Source: Flavobacterium sp. FEMGT703F
Lineage (GTDB): Bacteria; Bacteroidota; Bacteroidia; Flavobacteriales; Flavobacteriaceae
Direction of reading: 5' to 3'
NCBI GenBank assembly: GCA_002786385.1
Contig: PGCN01000007.1
Coordinates: forward strand, 1-64,000
DNA length: 64,000 nt
Under the pieces are notes generated by a model. The model saw nothing but the letters and a program-made list of their open reading frames with translations, made no database searches and was not told where the DNA came from. This document shows positions 16,622 to 24,425 of the stretch, in pieces. Position numbers and translations under genes: made by a program. How positions within the stretch are numbered: position 1 is the first letter of the stretch; the number at the start of each line of letters is the position of its first letter.

Positions 16622-16640
16622 TTTAATGTTTACTTCGAAG

Positions 16641-16678
16641 AAAAACCCTTTGGTATGGAATGACTAAAGGGTTTTTTT
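16641..16678 (+). terminator. Terminator after PUL1 GH3
   Basis: AAACCCTTTGGT and ACTAAAGGGTTT pair (about 12 bp with one or two wobbles) and are followed by T7. It separates the SusCD/GH144/GH3 block from the GH97/GH43 block. Confidence 0.85.
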
Positions 16679-16696
16679 AAAGTAAATAGTAATTTC

Positions 16697-16704
16697 TATC
16701 TTTA
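16697..16704 (+). promoter_or_regulatory. Possible -7 box for the GH97 transcript (TATCTTTA)
   Basis: This is one mismatch from TAnnTTTG, 16 bases before the GH97 ATG and directly after a terminator. The short leader fits other promoters in this window. No convincing -33 was found. Confidence 0.35.
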
Positions 16705-16719
16705 GCAAAAATATCTAAC

Positions 16720-18819
16720 ATGAAAAAAATACTATTGCTTTCGCTTTTATTTATCCTTAACAGCTTGAACGCTCAAGTGCTGGAATCACCTTCCAAAGCG
16801 CTTAAACTCAATTTTCAATTGACGCCAAACGGCAAACCTTCGTATTCGTTAACCTACAAGAACAAGCCGGTTGTGTTAAACAGCTTGTTAGGTCTTTATC
16901 TCAAAGGCGATAGCGACCTGGCCTCTAATTTTAAAATTGACAGCATTGGAATGACTACTTTCAATGAGTCATGGAAACCTGTTCTGGGAGAGCAATCTAA
17001 GATTGTAAATCATTACAATCAATTAACGGCGGCTCTATCACAAACCGGAAGTAAAAGAAGGGTGAATATCATTTTCAAACTCTATGATGAAGGCTTGGCT
17101 TTTCGATACGAATTTCCAAAACAACAAAATCTGAATTATTTCATTATCTCTGATGAAAAATCAGAATTCAATTTGGCCGGAAACCACAAAACATTTTGGA
17201 TTCCCGGCGATTTCGATAGTCAGGAATATGCCTACAACGAAACCTTATTGTCTGAGGTAAATTCGGCTAAAATCGATATGAATAACGGTATCGGTTTGAA
17301 ATCAATCGCCGGTAACTTTATGGTGCAATCACCTTTGATGATGAAGTCTGCCGACAATTTGTACCTCAATATTTTTGAAGCAGCGGTAGTGAATTATCCG
17401 GTGATGCATTTGGACTTAAATCCGACCACTTATGCCTTAACCTCTCATTTGGTTCCGAATGCGATTGGCGATAAAGCTTATCTGCAAACACCATGTGTTT
17501 CGCCTTGGAGAACTGTTATGGTTAGTGATGATGCCAGAGAAATTGTAAGTTCTAAAATGATATTAAATTTAAATGAACCTTCTAAAATTGATGATACATC
17601 GTGGATTAAACCTATGAAATACGTTGGAATTTGGTGGGAAATGCACGTGGGTAAATCTACTTGGGATTATGCTGGAAGTCAGAATGCCCAAAACACCGAG
17701 TCGAGAGAATTAATTGCCAGCGGTAAACACGGTGCCACTACAGCCAATACCAAAAGATACATCGATTTTGCAGCCAAACACGGATTTGACGGTGTATTGG
17801 TTGAAGGTTGGAATGTGGGTTGGGAAGATTGGTTCGGGAATTGGAAAGAAGATGTTTTCGATTTTACCACGCCTTATCCGGATTACGATTTGGCCGAAAT
17901 TAATGCTTATGCGAAATCTAAAGGCGTTAAAATGATCATGCACCATGAAACTTCAGGTTCAGTGGCGAATTACGAAAGACATTTGGATCGCGCTCTGGAA
18001 TTGATGAAAAAATATGGTTATCCTGCTGCTAAATCAGGGTATGTAGGTCGCATTATTCCACGCGGAGAATTTCACGACGGGCAAACTATGGTGAATCATT
18101 TCAACTTTGTAGCCCGAAGATTTGCCGATTACAAAATGATGGTCAACTCACACGAAAGTTCGCGTCCAACCGGTTACCACAGAACCTATCCGAATTACAT
18201 AGCTGCTGAAGCAGCACGCGGAAACGAATTCAACGCTTGGAGTGTGGGCAATCCGCCTATGCATGAAACCATTTTACCCTTTACCCGTTTGTTAGGCGGT
18301 CCGATGGATTATACACCGGGTATTTTTGAAATCAAAATGAGTTTGTACGATAAAAATAAAAAAGAGCAAGTTCACACCACTTTAGCCAAGCAATTGGCCT
18401 TGTATGTAACCATGTATTCGCCTTTACAAATGGCCGCCGACTTACCGGAGAACTATGAAAAATATCCGGATGCTTTTCAGTTTATCAAAGACGTGGCAGC
18501 CGATTGGGATGACAGTAAGTATTTGGAAGCCGAACCCGGAGATTATCTGACAGTTGCACGTAAAGCCAAGGGTAAAGAGGAATGGTTTTTAGGCGCCATC
18601 ACTGATGAGAATGCCAGAAAGACCAAAATCAATTTGAGTTTCTTGACACCGGGCAAAAAATACAAAGCGGTAATTTACCAAGACGGTAAAACGGCACATT
18701 GGGAAAAAAATCCTATCAATTATGAAATCATTACAAAAACAGTTACCTACAAAGATTTTATCCAATTAAATTTAGCGGCCGGAGGCGGAACAGCTATCAG
18801 TTTTACACCTATCAATTAA
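16720..18819 (+). CDS. GH97 alpha-glucosidase, SusB-type (inverting)
   Basis: The 699-residue secreted enzyme has signal peptide 1-19 (NSLNAQ), a beta-sandwich N-terminal domain, a central (beta/alpha)8 barrel and a C-terminal beta domain, the GH97 plan. Four barrel glutamates, E362 (VLVEGW), E410 (MHHET), E479 (NSHES) and E503 (RGNEF), lie at a constant offset of 29 from the Ca-binding and catalytic glutamates of SusB (391, 439, 508, 532, as remembered). This marks the calcium-dependent inverting alpha-glucosidase group rather than the retaining alpha-galactosidase group. The expected product is glucose from alpha-linked oligosaccharides. It starts a new transcript with the GH43-like gene 10 bases downstream. 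An alpha-glucosidase beside beta-glucan enzymes is unexpected (see findings). Confidence 0.92.
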   Translation: MKKILLLSLLFILNSLNAQVLESPSKALKLNFQLTPNGKPSYSLTYKNKPVVLNSLLGLYLKGDSDLASNFKIDSIGMTTFNESWKPVLGEQSKIVNHYNQLTAALSQTGSKRRVNIIFKLYDEGLAFRYEFPKQQNLNYFIISDEKSEFNLAGNHKTFWIPGDFDSQEYAYNETLLSEVNSAKIDMNNGIGLKSIAGNFMVQSPLMMKSADNLYLNIFEAAVVNYPVMHLDLNPTTYALTSHLVPNAIGDKAYLQTPCVSPWRTVMVSDDAREIVSSKMILNLNEPSKIDDTSWIKPMKYVGIWWEMHVGKSTWDYAGSQNAQNTESRELIASGKHGATTANTKRYIDFAAKHGFDGVLVEGWNVGWEDWFGNWKEDVFDFTTPYPDYDLAEINAYAKSKGVKMIMHHETSGSVANYERHLDRALELMKKYGYPAAKSGYVGRIIPRGEFHDGQTMVNHFNFVARRFADYKMMVNSHESSRPTGYHRTYPNYIAAEAARGNEFNAWSVGNPPMHETILPFTRLLGGPMDYTPGIFEIKMSLYDKNKKEQVHTTLAKQLALYVTMYSPLQMAADLPENYEKYPDAFQFIKDVAADWDDSKYLEAEPGDYLTVARKAKGKEEWFLGAITDENARKTKINLSFLTPGKKYKAVIYQDGKTAHWEKNPINYEIITKTVTYKDFIQLNLAAGGGTAISFTPIN

Positions 18820-18829
18820 ATCAATTTAT

Positions 18830-20587
18830 ATGAAACATCGGATTGCTTTACTGCTATTGTTATTTATTTCAAATTATGGAATTGCCCAACAAAAAACATA
18901 TTGCAATCCGATTAATATTGATTATGGTTATTGTCCGATTCCCGATTTTGTCAAGCAGGGCAAACACCGCGCAACAGCTGATCCTGTAATCACTTTTTTC
19001 AAGGGTGAATATTACCTTTTTTCCACCAACCAATGGGGTTACTGGCATAGCAAAGACATGTCCGATTGGCAATTTATCTCCCGAAAGTTTTTGCGTCCCG
19101 AACACAAAGTCTATGACGAATTGTGTGCGCCATCGTTGTCTTTTGTGAATGATACTTTGCTGGTGGTTGGCTCAACACAAGGCAAAGAATTTCCCCTTTG
19201 GATGAGTACCAATCCGACGAAAGGCGAGTGGAAGGAACTCATTCACAAATCGGAAGCAGCAGCTTGGGATCCGCAAATTTTTTGGGATAAAGACACCGAT
19301 GAAGTCTATGAATATTATGGTTCAAGCAATTTGTATCCTTTGTACGGCATGAAACTCAATCGCAAAACATTCCAACCGGAAGGCGAGAGGATTCCGGTTT
19401 TAGCTCTCAATGATGACGAACACGGCTGGGAACGCTTTGGCGAACACAACGACAATACCTTTCTGCAACCTTTTACCGAAGGCGCATTTATGACCAAGTA
19501 TAATGGAAAATACTATTTGCAATACGGCGCACCGGGAACCGAGTTTAGCGGTTATGCCGATGGGGTTTATGTAGGTTCCGGTCCTTTAGGTCCGTTTGAA
19601 TACCAATCTCACAATCCGTTTTCCTATAAACCCGGAGGTTTTGCGCGTGGTGCCGGACATGGCGCTACTTTTACGGATGCTTTCGAACAATATTGGCATG
19701 TATCTACTATCGGGATTTGCGTGAAGAATAACTTTGAACGCCGTTTAGGGATTTGGCCGGCCGGGTTTGATAAAGATGATATTTTATATTCCAATACAGC
19801 CTATGGTGATTATCCGACTTATTTACCTTCTGAAAAACGCGATCATTTATCCGGAAGTTTTACGGGTTGGATGCTGCTTAATTACAACAAGCCGATTCAA
19901 GTTTCCTCTACTTTAGGTGGTTTTCAACCGAATTTGGCCGTAGACGAAGACATTAAAACCTATTGGTCGGCTAAAACTGCGAATAAAGGAGAATACTTGA
20001 TTTCCGATTTGGGCGAATTGAGTACCATTAATGCTATTCAAATTAATTATGCCGATCAGGATGCCGAGTTGATGGGAAAACCGGATACGACTACCGGACA
20101 TAAATACATACTTTACACCTCAAATGACGGCAAAAATTGGAAAGTGTTAGTAGATAAAAGCAAAAGCACCAAAGATGTTCCACATGAGTACATTGAGTTA
20201 GCTACTCCTGTTAAAGCTCGATTTTTAAAATTGGAAAATGTAGCCATGCCAACCGGTAAGTTTGCCATCAGCGGATTTAGGGTTTTCGGAACGGGAAGCG
20301 GCGAAAACCCCGGAGCTGTTAAGAATTTTGTGCCCTTGCGTTCCGGTCCGAAAGTAAAGGGCGAACGCAGAAACGTATGGTTTAAATGGCAGCAAGAACC
20401 TAATGCTGATGGTTATGTGATTTATTTCGGCAAATCACCCGATAAATTGTATGGTTCGATTATGGTTTACGGCAAAACGGAATACTATTTTAACGGTTTG
20501 GACCGATCTGACATTTACTTTTTTCAGATAGAAGCGTTCAACAATAATGGAATCGGACCTAAGAGTGACATTAAAAAGGCAGAATAG
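18830..20587 (+). CDS. GH43-like five-bladed propeller with discoidin (CBM32-like) and FN3 domains
   Basis: The 585-residue secreted protein has signal peptide 1-20 (GIAQQ). Residues ~25-350 look like a clan GH-F/J five-bladed propeller: Asp51 in HRATADPVI (base position), Asp147 in AAWDPQIFW (pKa-modulating position) and Glu218 in FTEGAF (acid position) follow the GH43 D-D-E pattern. Residues ~355-460 form an F5/8 type C (discoidin) domain with ISDLGELSTINAIQINYADQ and ARFLKLENV, probably carbohydrate-binding. Residues ~475-585 form an FN3-like domain. The subfamily and substrate are not recognisable; arabinosidase, xylosidase, galactosidase or GH117-like activity are all possible. It is co-transcribed with GH97, so the two probably act on the same glycan. 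Confidence 0.75.
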   Translation: MKHRIALLLLLFISNYGIAQQKTYCNPINIDYGYCPIPDFVKQGKHRATADPVITFFKGEYYLFSTNQWGYWHSKDMSDWQFISRKFLRPEHKVYDELCAPSLSFVNDTLLVVGSTQGKEFPLWMSTNPTKGEWKELIHKSEAAAWDPQIFWDKDTDEVYEYYGSSNLYPLYGMKLNRKTFQPEGERIPVLALNDDEHGWERFGEHNDNTFLQPFTEGAFMTKYNGKYYLQYGAPGTEFSGYADGVYVGSGPLGPFEYQSHNPFSYKPGGFARGAGHGATFTDAFEQYWHVSTIGICVKNNFERRLGIWPAGFDKDDILYSNTAYGDYPTYLPSEKRDHLSGSFTGWMLLNYNKPIQVSSTLGGFQPNLAVDEDIKTYWSAKTANKGEYLISDLGELSTINAIQINYADQDAELMGKPDTTTGHKYILYTSNDGKNWKVLVDKSKSTKDVPHEYIELATPVKARFLKLENVAMPTGKFAISGFRVFGTGSGENPGAVKNFVPLRSGPKVKGERRNVWFKWQQEPNADGYVIYFGKSPDKLYGSIMVYGKTEYYFNGLDRSDIYFFQIEAFNNNGIGPKSDIKKAE

Positions 20588-20813
20588 GTTGGTTATCAAC
20601 AAGCGAAAACGTTGTAATTTTTTGAAAAATTCGCAAAAATGCATTTAAGAAATCGATTTCGTTAATAACTAATTCATACTTACTTTTACCGTTTTACTTA
20701 TAAATGTATATTTATACAATGGAGTTTGTCGAATTAACTATTGATTTGATAATGTAACGACCCATTTTTTACATAAACAACAACTTATAACAACCAAACC
20801 AAAACTATTATCT
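20588..20813 (+). promoter_or_regulatory. Leader/promoter gap before the sugar transporter gene
   Basis: 226 bases, AT-rich, no ORF. TATATTTA near 20707 is a weak -7 candidate. No hairpin with a T-run was seen after the GH43-like gene, so read-through into the transporter gene is possible. Confidence 0.3.
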
Positions 20814-22250
20814 ATGAGCACACAAAATTTAAAAACCAATTGGGCACAATTTATTCCCTTAGTCACCGTATTTTTCTTTTGGGGATTTGTGGCGGCCAGT
20901 AACGATATTTTAATTCCGGTTTTCAAGAAAGCCTTTGATTTAACCCAAGGGCAAAGTCAGTTAGTATCGGTTGCTTTTTACGTGGCATATACTGTCGGAT
21001 CTATCATTTATATGATTATTTCTTTTTTAACCAAAGGCGATTTAATCAATCGAATTGGCTATAAAAATGCATTGGCCTTAGGTTTAGTGATTTCTGCCTT
21101 AGGTACTTTATTGTTTTATCCTGCCGCTAATACCGGTTCATTTCCTTTAATGTTATCCGGTTTATTTATTGTGGCCTTGGGCTTCTCTTTACAACAAACG
21201 GTTGCCAATCCTTTAGCGATTGCACTCGGACCGATAACTACCGGTTCTCAGCGTTTGACAATGGCCGGTGGAATCAATAACTTAGGAACGACCATCGGAC
21301 CGTTGATTGTGAGTTTTGCCATTTTTGGTTCGGCGACTTCCGGAGATACTGATATGAGCATTGAAAGCGTGAAAATCCCTTACTTGGTATTAGGAGCTGC
21401 CTTTTTATTGGTAGCGGTTTTGTTAAAGTTTTCTTCGTTACCCGACAAACCGGCTGCTGTAGTGGAAGAAGAAGGTGTTGCAACCAGTACTAGAAATTCT
21501 GCCTTAAGCTATCCGCAATTGATTTTGGGAATGATTGGAATATTTGTTTATGTTGGAGTAGAAGTGTCAACCGCCAGTAATTTACCGGCTTATATGGAAA
21601 GTGATTTGGGATTTGATACCAAAGACATTGCGCCTTTTATCTCATTGTACTGGGCCAGTTTGATGATTGGTCGTTGGACCGGAGCGGTTGAAGCGTTTAC
21701 TGATAATATGAATACCCAAAAGATATTGCGTTTTGTAGCGCCTTATTTGGCTTTTGGTGTTTTCTTAGGAGTGAACAAATTCATGAACCACGATTTGACT
21801 CCATTTTATGTGTATGCGTTAATCATTTTGGTTTTGATTTTTGCCGATATGGCCAGCAAAGGAAATCCGGCTAGAATGTTATTAATTTTCTCTGTTTTGG
21901 GAATTACTGCTTTACTAGTTGGAATGGCAACTAACGGTATGGTAAGCGTTTATGCCTTTACCAGTGTTGGATTGTTCTGTAGTACACTATGGCCTTGTAT
22001 CTTTACTCTAGCCATCAGTGGTTTAGGTAAACACACCAGTCAAGGAAGTAGTTTCTTGATTATGATGATTATGGGAGGTGGATTAGTAAGTTGGTTACAA
22101 GGTTATGTCGCTGATATTACTTCTATTCACACTAGTTATATCGTTGGAGTACTTTGTTTTGCTTATTTAGCTTTTTATGCCTGGAAAGTTTCCGGTATCT
22201 TGAAGAGTCAGGGAATCGACTTTGATAAAAAAGTAAGTGGCGGACATTAA
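20814..22250 (+). CDS. FucP-type sugar MFS transporter (PUL1)
   Basis: The 478-residue inner-membrane protein has about 12 hydrophobic helices. It belongs to the FHS (fucose:H+ symporter, FucP/GluP/NagP) branch of the major facilitator superfamily: FIPLVTVFFFWGFVAASNDIL at the start, GYKNALALGLVISALGTLLFYPAA, and GFSLQQTVANPLAIALGP, which carries the family's QxxxNP motif. It should move a monosaccharide, most likely glucose or galactose given the exo-enzymes upstream, from periplasm to cytoplasm with protons. It is the last gene of PUL1 and ends in a strong terminator. The FHS family call is firm; the sugar is an inference. Confidence 0.9.
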   Translation: MSTQNLKTNWAQFIPLVTVFFFWGFVAASNDILIPVFKKAFDLTQGQSQLVSVAFYVAYTVGSIIYMIISFLTKGDLINRIGYKNALALGLVISALGTLLFYPAANTGSFPLMLSGLFIVALGFSLQQTVANPLAIALGPITTGSQRLTMAGGINNLGTTIGPLIVSFAIFGSATSGDTDMSIESVKIPYLVLGAAFLLVAVLLKFSSLPDKPAAVVEEEGVATSTRNSALSYPQLILGMIGIFVYVGVEVSTASNLPAYMESDLGFDTKDIAPFISLYWASLMIGRWTGAVEAFTDNMNTQKILRFVAPYLAFGVFLGVNKFMNHDLTPFYVYALIILVLIFADMASKGNPARMLLIFSVLGITALLVGMATNGMVSVYAFTSVGLFCSTLWPCIFTLAISGLGKHTSQGSSFLIMMIMGGGLVSWLQGYVADITSIHTSYIVGVLCFAYLAFYAWKVSGILKSQGIDFDKKVSGGH

Positions 22251-22268
22251 TCCATCTCAATAAAAAAT

Positions 22269-22306
22269 CAAAAATCCCGCATCGTGTAAACTTTGCGGGA
22301 TTTTTT
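22269..22306. terminator. Bidirectional terminator closing PUL1
   Basis: AAAATCCCGCA and TGCGGGATTTTT form an 11-bp stem around a 12-base loop, with A-run before and T-run after. It serves the transporter gene and the convergent minus-strand gene. Confidence 0.9.
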
Positions 22307-22340
22307 CATCAAAACCTAACCAAAAATCAACTAACCCAAT

Positions 22341-22943
22341 TTATTTTTTTTCTTCTATCAAGGCTTTAGTTCCGTCTTCTTTGTAATAGTAGTAGTCATC
22401 GTCATTGTTAGCTTGGTAACTGTAAACGTTTTGGTTGTTGTAATATACATACCCTTGATTTCTGTAACCTTTAATACTACCAATCATATCTACAATGTCA
22501 CCTCTGCGGTTGTATATAATTTGCAAGCCTCCAATTTGTGTTAGGGCAAATCGGTTGTATCGCATATATACACTTCCGATGCGGCTAACTCTGTCTCTGC
22601 TGTCGTAGTTGATAAAGGTGTTACCAACTCTTCTAACTCTACCAAAACTGTCATGTTCAATTCTTACGCCATAGTTAAAAGTCCCACGAGCTGTAGCATC
22701 GGCACCGCGTTTTCCGGCAGTTTTATAGAAATAGCCACCTTGACTACCTTGCGGACGAGTATTAAAATCAAAGTCTCCATTTGGAAAAACAAAAAACTCA
22801 ATACCTCTTTCTACAAATGAGATTGGCTCATCAAAGCTATATCTCGCTCTTCTTTCTTCACCAAAAGTGTTGTTCACTTCTGTTGCATTCACTAAGTTTC
22901 CAACCAGTAAAACAGTAGCTACTAATAAGGTAATTTTTTTCAT
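22341..22943 (-). CDS. Exported protein with YD-like repeats, function unknown
   Basis: The 200-residue protein has a signal peptide (KKITLLVATVLLVGNLVNA). The mature part contains four or five short beta-hairpin-like repeats of the form xNYDsRDRVSRIGSVYMRY, GGLQIIYNRRGDIVDMIGSI, reminiscent of YD/RHS-style repeats, then an aromatic and acidic tail rich in Tyr and Asp (NDDDYYYYKEDG). Such proteins are common in flavobacteria but have no known role. The TTG two codons upstream at 22949 is rejected in favour of the ATG at 22943. A perfect 19-bp palindrome lies 52 bases upstream (22995-23013), which suggests regulated expression. It is a single gene, convergent with the transporter gene of PUL1. 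Confidence 0.75.
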   Translation of the reverse strand: MKKITLLVATVLLVGNLVNATEVNNTFGEERRARYSFDEPISFVERGIEFFVFPNGDFDFNTRPQGSQGGYFYKTAGKRGADATARGTFNYGVRIEHDSFGRVRRVGNTFINYDSRDRVSRIGSVYMRYNRFALTQIGGLQIIYNRRGDIVDMIGSIKGYRNQGYVYYNNQNVYSYQANNDDDYYYYKEDGTKALIEEKK

Positions 22944-22994
22944 AATCAATACAAATTTGAGTTTTGCTTACTCTTCCGATTTTCAGCTTCTTCG

Positions 22995-23013
22995 AACAGT
23001 AATAATTACTGTT
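22995..23013. promoter_or_regulatory. Perfect 19-bp palindrome, possible operator
   Basis: AACAGTAATAATTACTGTT is a perfect inverted repeat (9 bp arms, single central A) between two divergent genes. It is 52 bases from the start of the minus-strand gene and about 205 bases from the peptidase gene. It is not followed by a T-run, so it looks like a binding site rather than a terminator. Confidence 0.45.
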
Positions 23014-23142
23014 GTTATCGGTATTCCAATTGGTGTGCCAAAACCAAAAAACAAATTCTTAAGGTTTGATTAAGATGGGCTAACACTCAGATATATAGTG
23101 GTTTATATTTGTTTTTTTGATTTTTAAAATTTGATAGATAAG

Positions 23143-23172
23143 TTTGAAATCTTTAAAATTTTAGTACATTTG
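23143..23172 (+). promoter_or_regulatory. Promoter TTTG-N18-TACATTTG
   Basis: TTTG (23143-23146) and TACATTTG (23165-23172) are 18 bases apart, a near-ideal Bacteroidota promoter. The peptidase ATG follows at 23218. Confidence 0.75.
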
Positions 23173-23217
23173 CTATCATTTTTTTATAGATGATCGAGTA
23201 ATACCACTAATATCTCA

Positions 23218-24390
23218 ATGAAAAACCTACTAGCATACGTTTCTTTTTGCCTATTAACATACAGCTCTTTTGCCCAACAATATGTTCCTTTTTACGGATC
23301 GGTTGTAGATCAAGTATCTTCTTCAAATATTTTGAATAATTTGACGGAGTTTGAAAACTTAGGTGTAAAAAGAAGAGGAACGCCGGCCTTGCAAAATACT
23401 TTAGACTGGTTAAAAGCCGAATATTTAAGTTATGGATATACGGCTGCACAAATGCAAGAATATAGTTTCACTAATAGTACCACAACTTGTAAAAACTTAG
23501 TGGTGACCAAAGTTGGGACACTTTATCCGAATACCTATGTCATTATTTGTGGCCATTATGACACCATTACCGGAAGAGGAACAAACGACAATGGAAGTGG
23601 CGTAGTAACTATTTTTGAAGTCGCCCGTTTATTGCAAAACATTCCAACAGAATATTCCATCAAATTCATAAATTTTAGTGGAGAAGAAGATGGTTTGATT
23701 GGAAGCCAACATTTTGTTTCTACGGTGGTGAACGCTACCAATCCGAAAATGAATATCAAATTGGTCTTTAATATTGATGAAGTAGGCGGAAGAGCCAATA
23801 TGGTTAACAATACGATTACTTGTGAGCGCGATACCGGAAGTCCGACTTCTAATAATGCTGCCTCTAATACCGTTACCAATGAGTTGATTAACTGCGTTCA
23901 ATTATACTCACCATTAAATACTTATTTGTCTTATGCCTATGCTTCGGATTATATGCCTTTTGAAGACAATAACGAAGTGATTACCGGTCTTTTTGAAACC
24001 AATGAAACACCGCACAGACATACGGCAACCGATTTATTAGTGAACATGGATCCGGTTTATGTCTACAATATCGCCAAAGCTGCCACAGGAGCTATGTTGC
24101 ATTTTGCTGTTGCAGCAACCACTTTGTCTAAAGAAACGCCTCTTGCCAATCAGGTCAATTTTTATCCAAGTCCGGCCAAGAATTACTTGAACATCAGCAT
24201 GGGAAGTTTGAATGAATCGATTTATACTTTTTCTTTGATTGATTTAAACGGCAAAAAGGTTCTGGAACAGACTATTGAAAATCCTCAACTGATTGAAACG
24301 GTCAGTTTAGACGGATTGTCTAAAGGAATGTATTTGGCGGTATTCGAAACTTCTAAAGAACGATTGACTAAAAAAATAATAATAGAGTAA
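23218..24390 (+). CDS. M28 family zinc aminopeptidase with T9SS type A sorting domain
   Basis: The 390-residue secreted metallopeptidase has signal peptide 1-20 (SSFAQ). The M28 di-zinc core shows His113 in GHYDT, Asp124 in TNDNGSG, the catalytic Glu pair at 156-157 in SGEEDGLIGSQHF, a later Asp in NIDEVGG, and a His in NETPHRHT. Residues ~318-390 form a T9SS type A sorting domain (VNFYPSPAKNYLNI ... GLSKGMYLAVFETSKERLTKKIIIE), so the enzyme should be exported through the type IX system and attached to the surface or released. It probably trims peptides in the medium for nutrition. It is a single gene with its own promoter and a bidirectional terminator shared with uvrA. Confidence 0.92.
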   Translation: MKNLLAYVSFCLLTYSSFAQQYVPFYGSVVDQVSSSNILNNLTEFENLGVKRRGTPALQNTLDWLKAEYLSYGYTAAQMQEYSFTNSTTTCKNLVVTKVGTLYPNTYVIICGHYDTITGRGTNDNGSGVVTIFEVARLLQNIPTEYSIKFINFSGEEDGLIGSQHFVSTVVNATNPKMNIKLVFNIDEVGGRANMVNNTITCERDTGSPTSNNAASNTVTNELINCVQLYSPLNTYLSYAYASDYMPFEDNNEVITGLFETNETPHRHTATDLLVNMDPVYVYNIAKAATGAMLHFAVAATTLSKETPLANQVNFYPSPAKNYLNISMGSLNESIYTFSLIDLNGKKVLEQTIENPQLIETVSLDGLSKGMYLAVFETSKERLTKKIIIE

Positions 24391-24396
24391 ACAAAA

Positions 24397-24425
24397 AAAG
24401 CCTTCCAATACGGAAGGCTTTTTCT
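24397..24425. terminator. Bidirectional terminator between the M28 gene and uvrA
   Basis: AAAGCCTTCC (24397-24406) pairs with GGAAGGCTTT (24412-24421) over a 5-base loop, with A-run and T-run on the two sides. Confidence 0.9.

Larger units (their letters stand above)
3772..22250 (+). other. Polysaccharide utilisation locus 1 (PUL1)
   Basis: Ten co-directional genes: regulator, SusC, SusD, LamG lipoprotein, GH144-like enzyme, alpha/beta hydrolase, GH3, GH97, GH43-like/discoidin/FN3 and a FucP-type transporter. Terminator-like hairpins after the LamG gene (12173-12209) and the GH3 gene (16641-16678) divide it into up to three or four transcripts. GH144 plus GH3 points to beta-1,2-glucan; GH97a plus the GH43-like protein points to an additional alpha-linked or decorated glycan. 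The boundary after the MFS gene is set by a strong terminator and a strand switch. The substrate is an inference. Confidence 0.8.
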
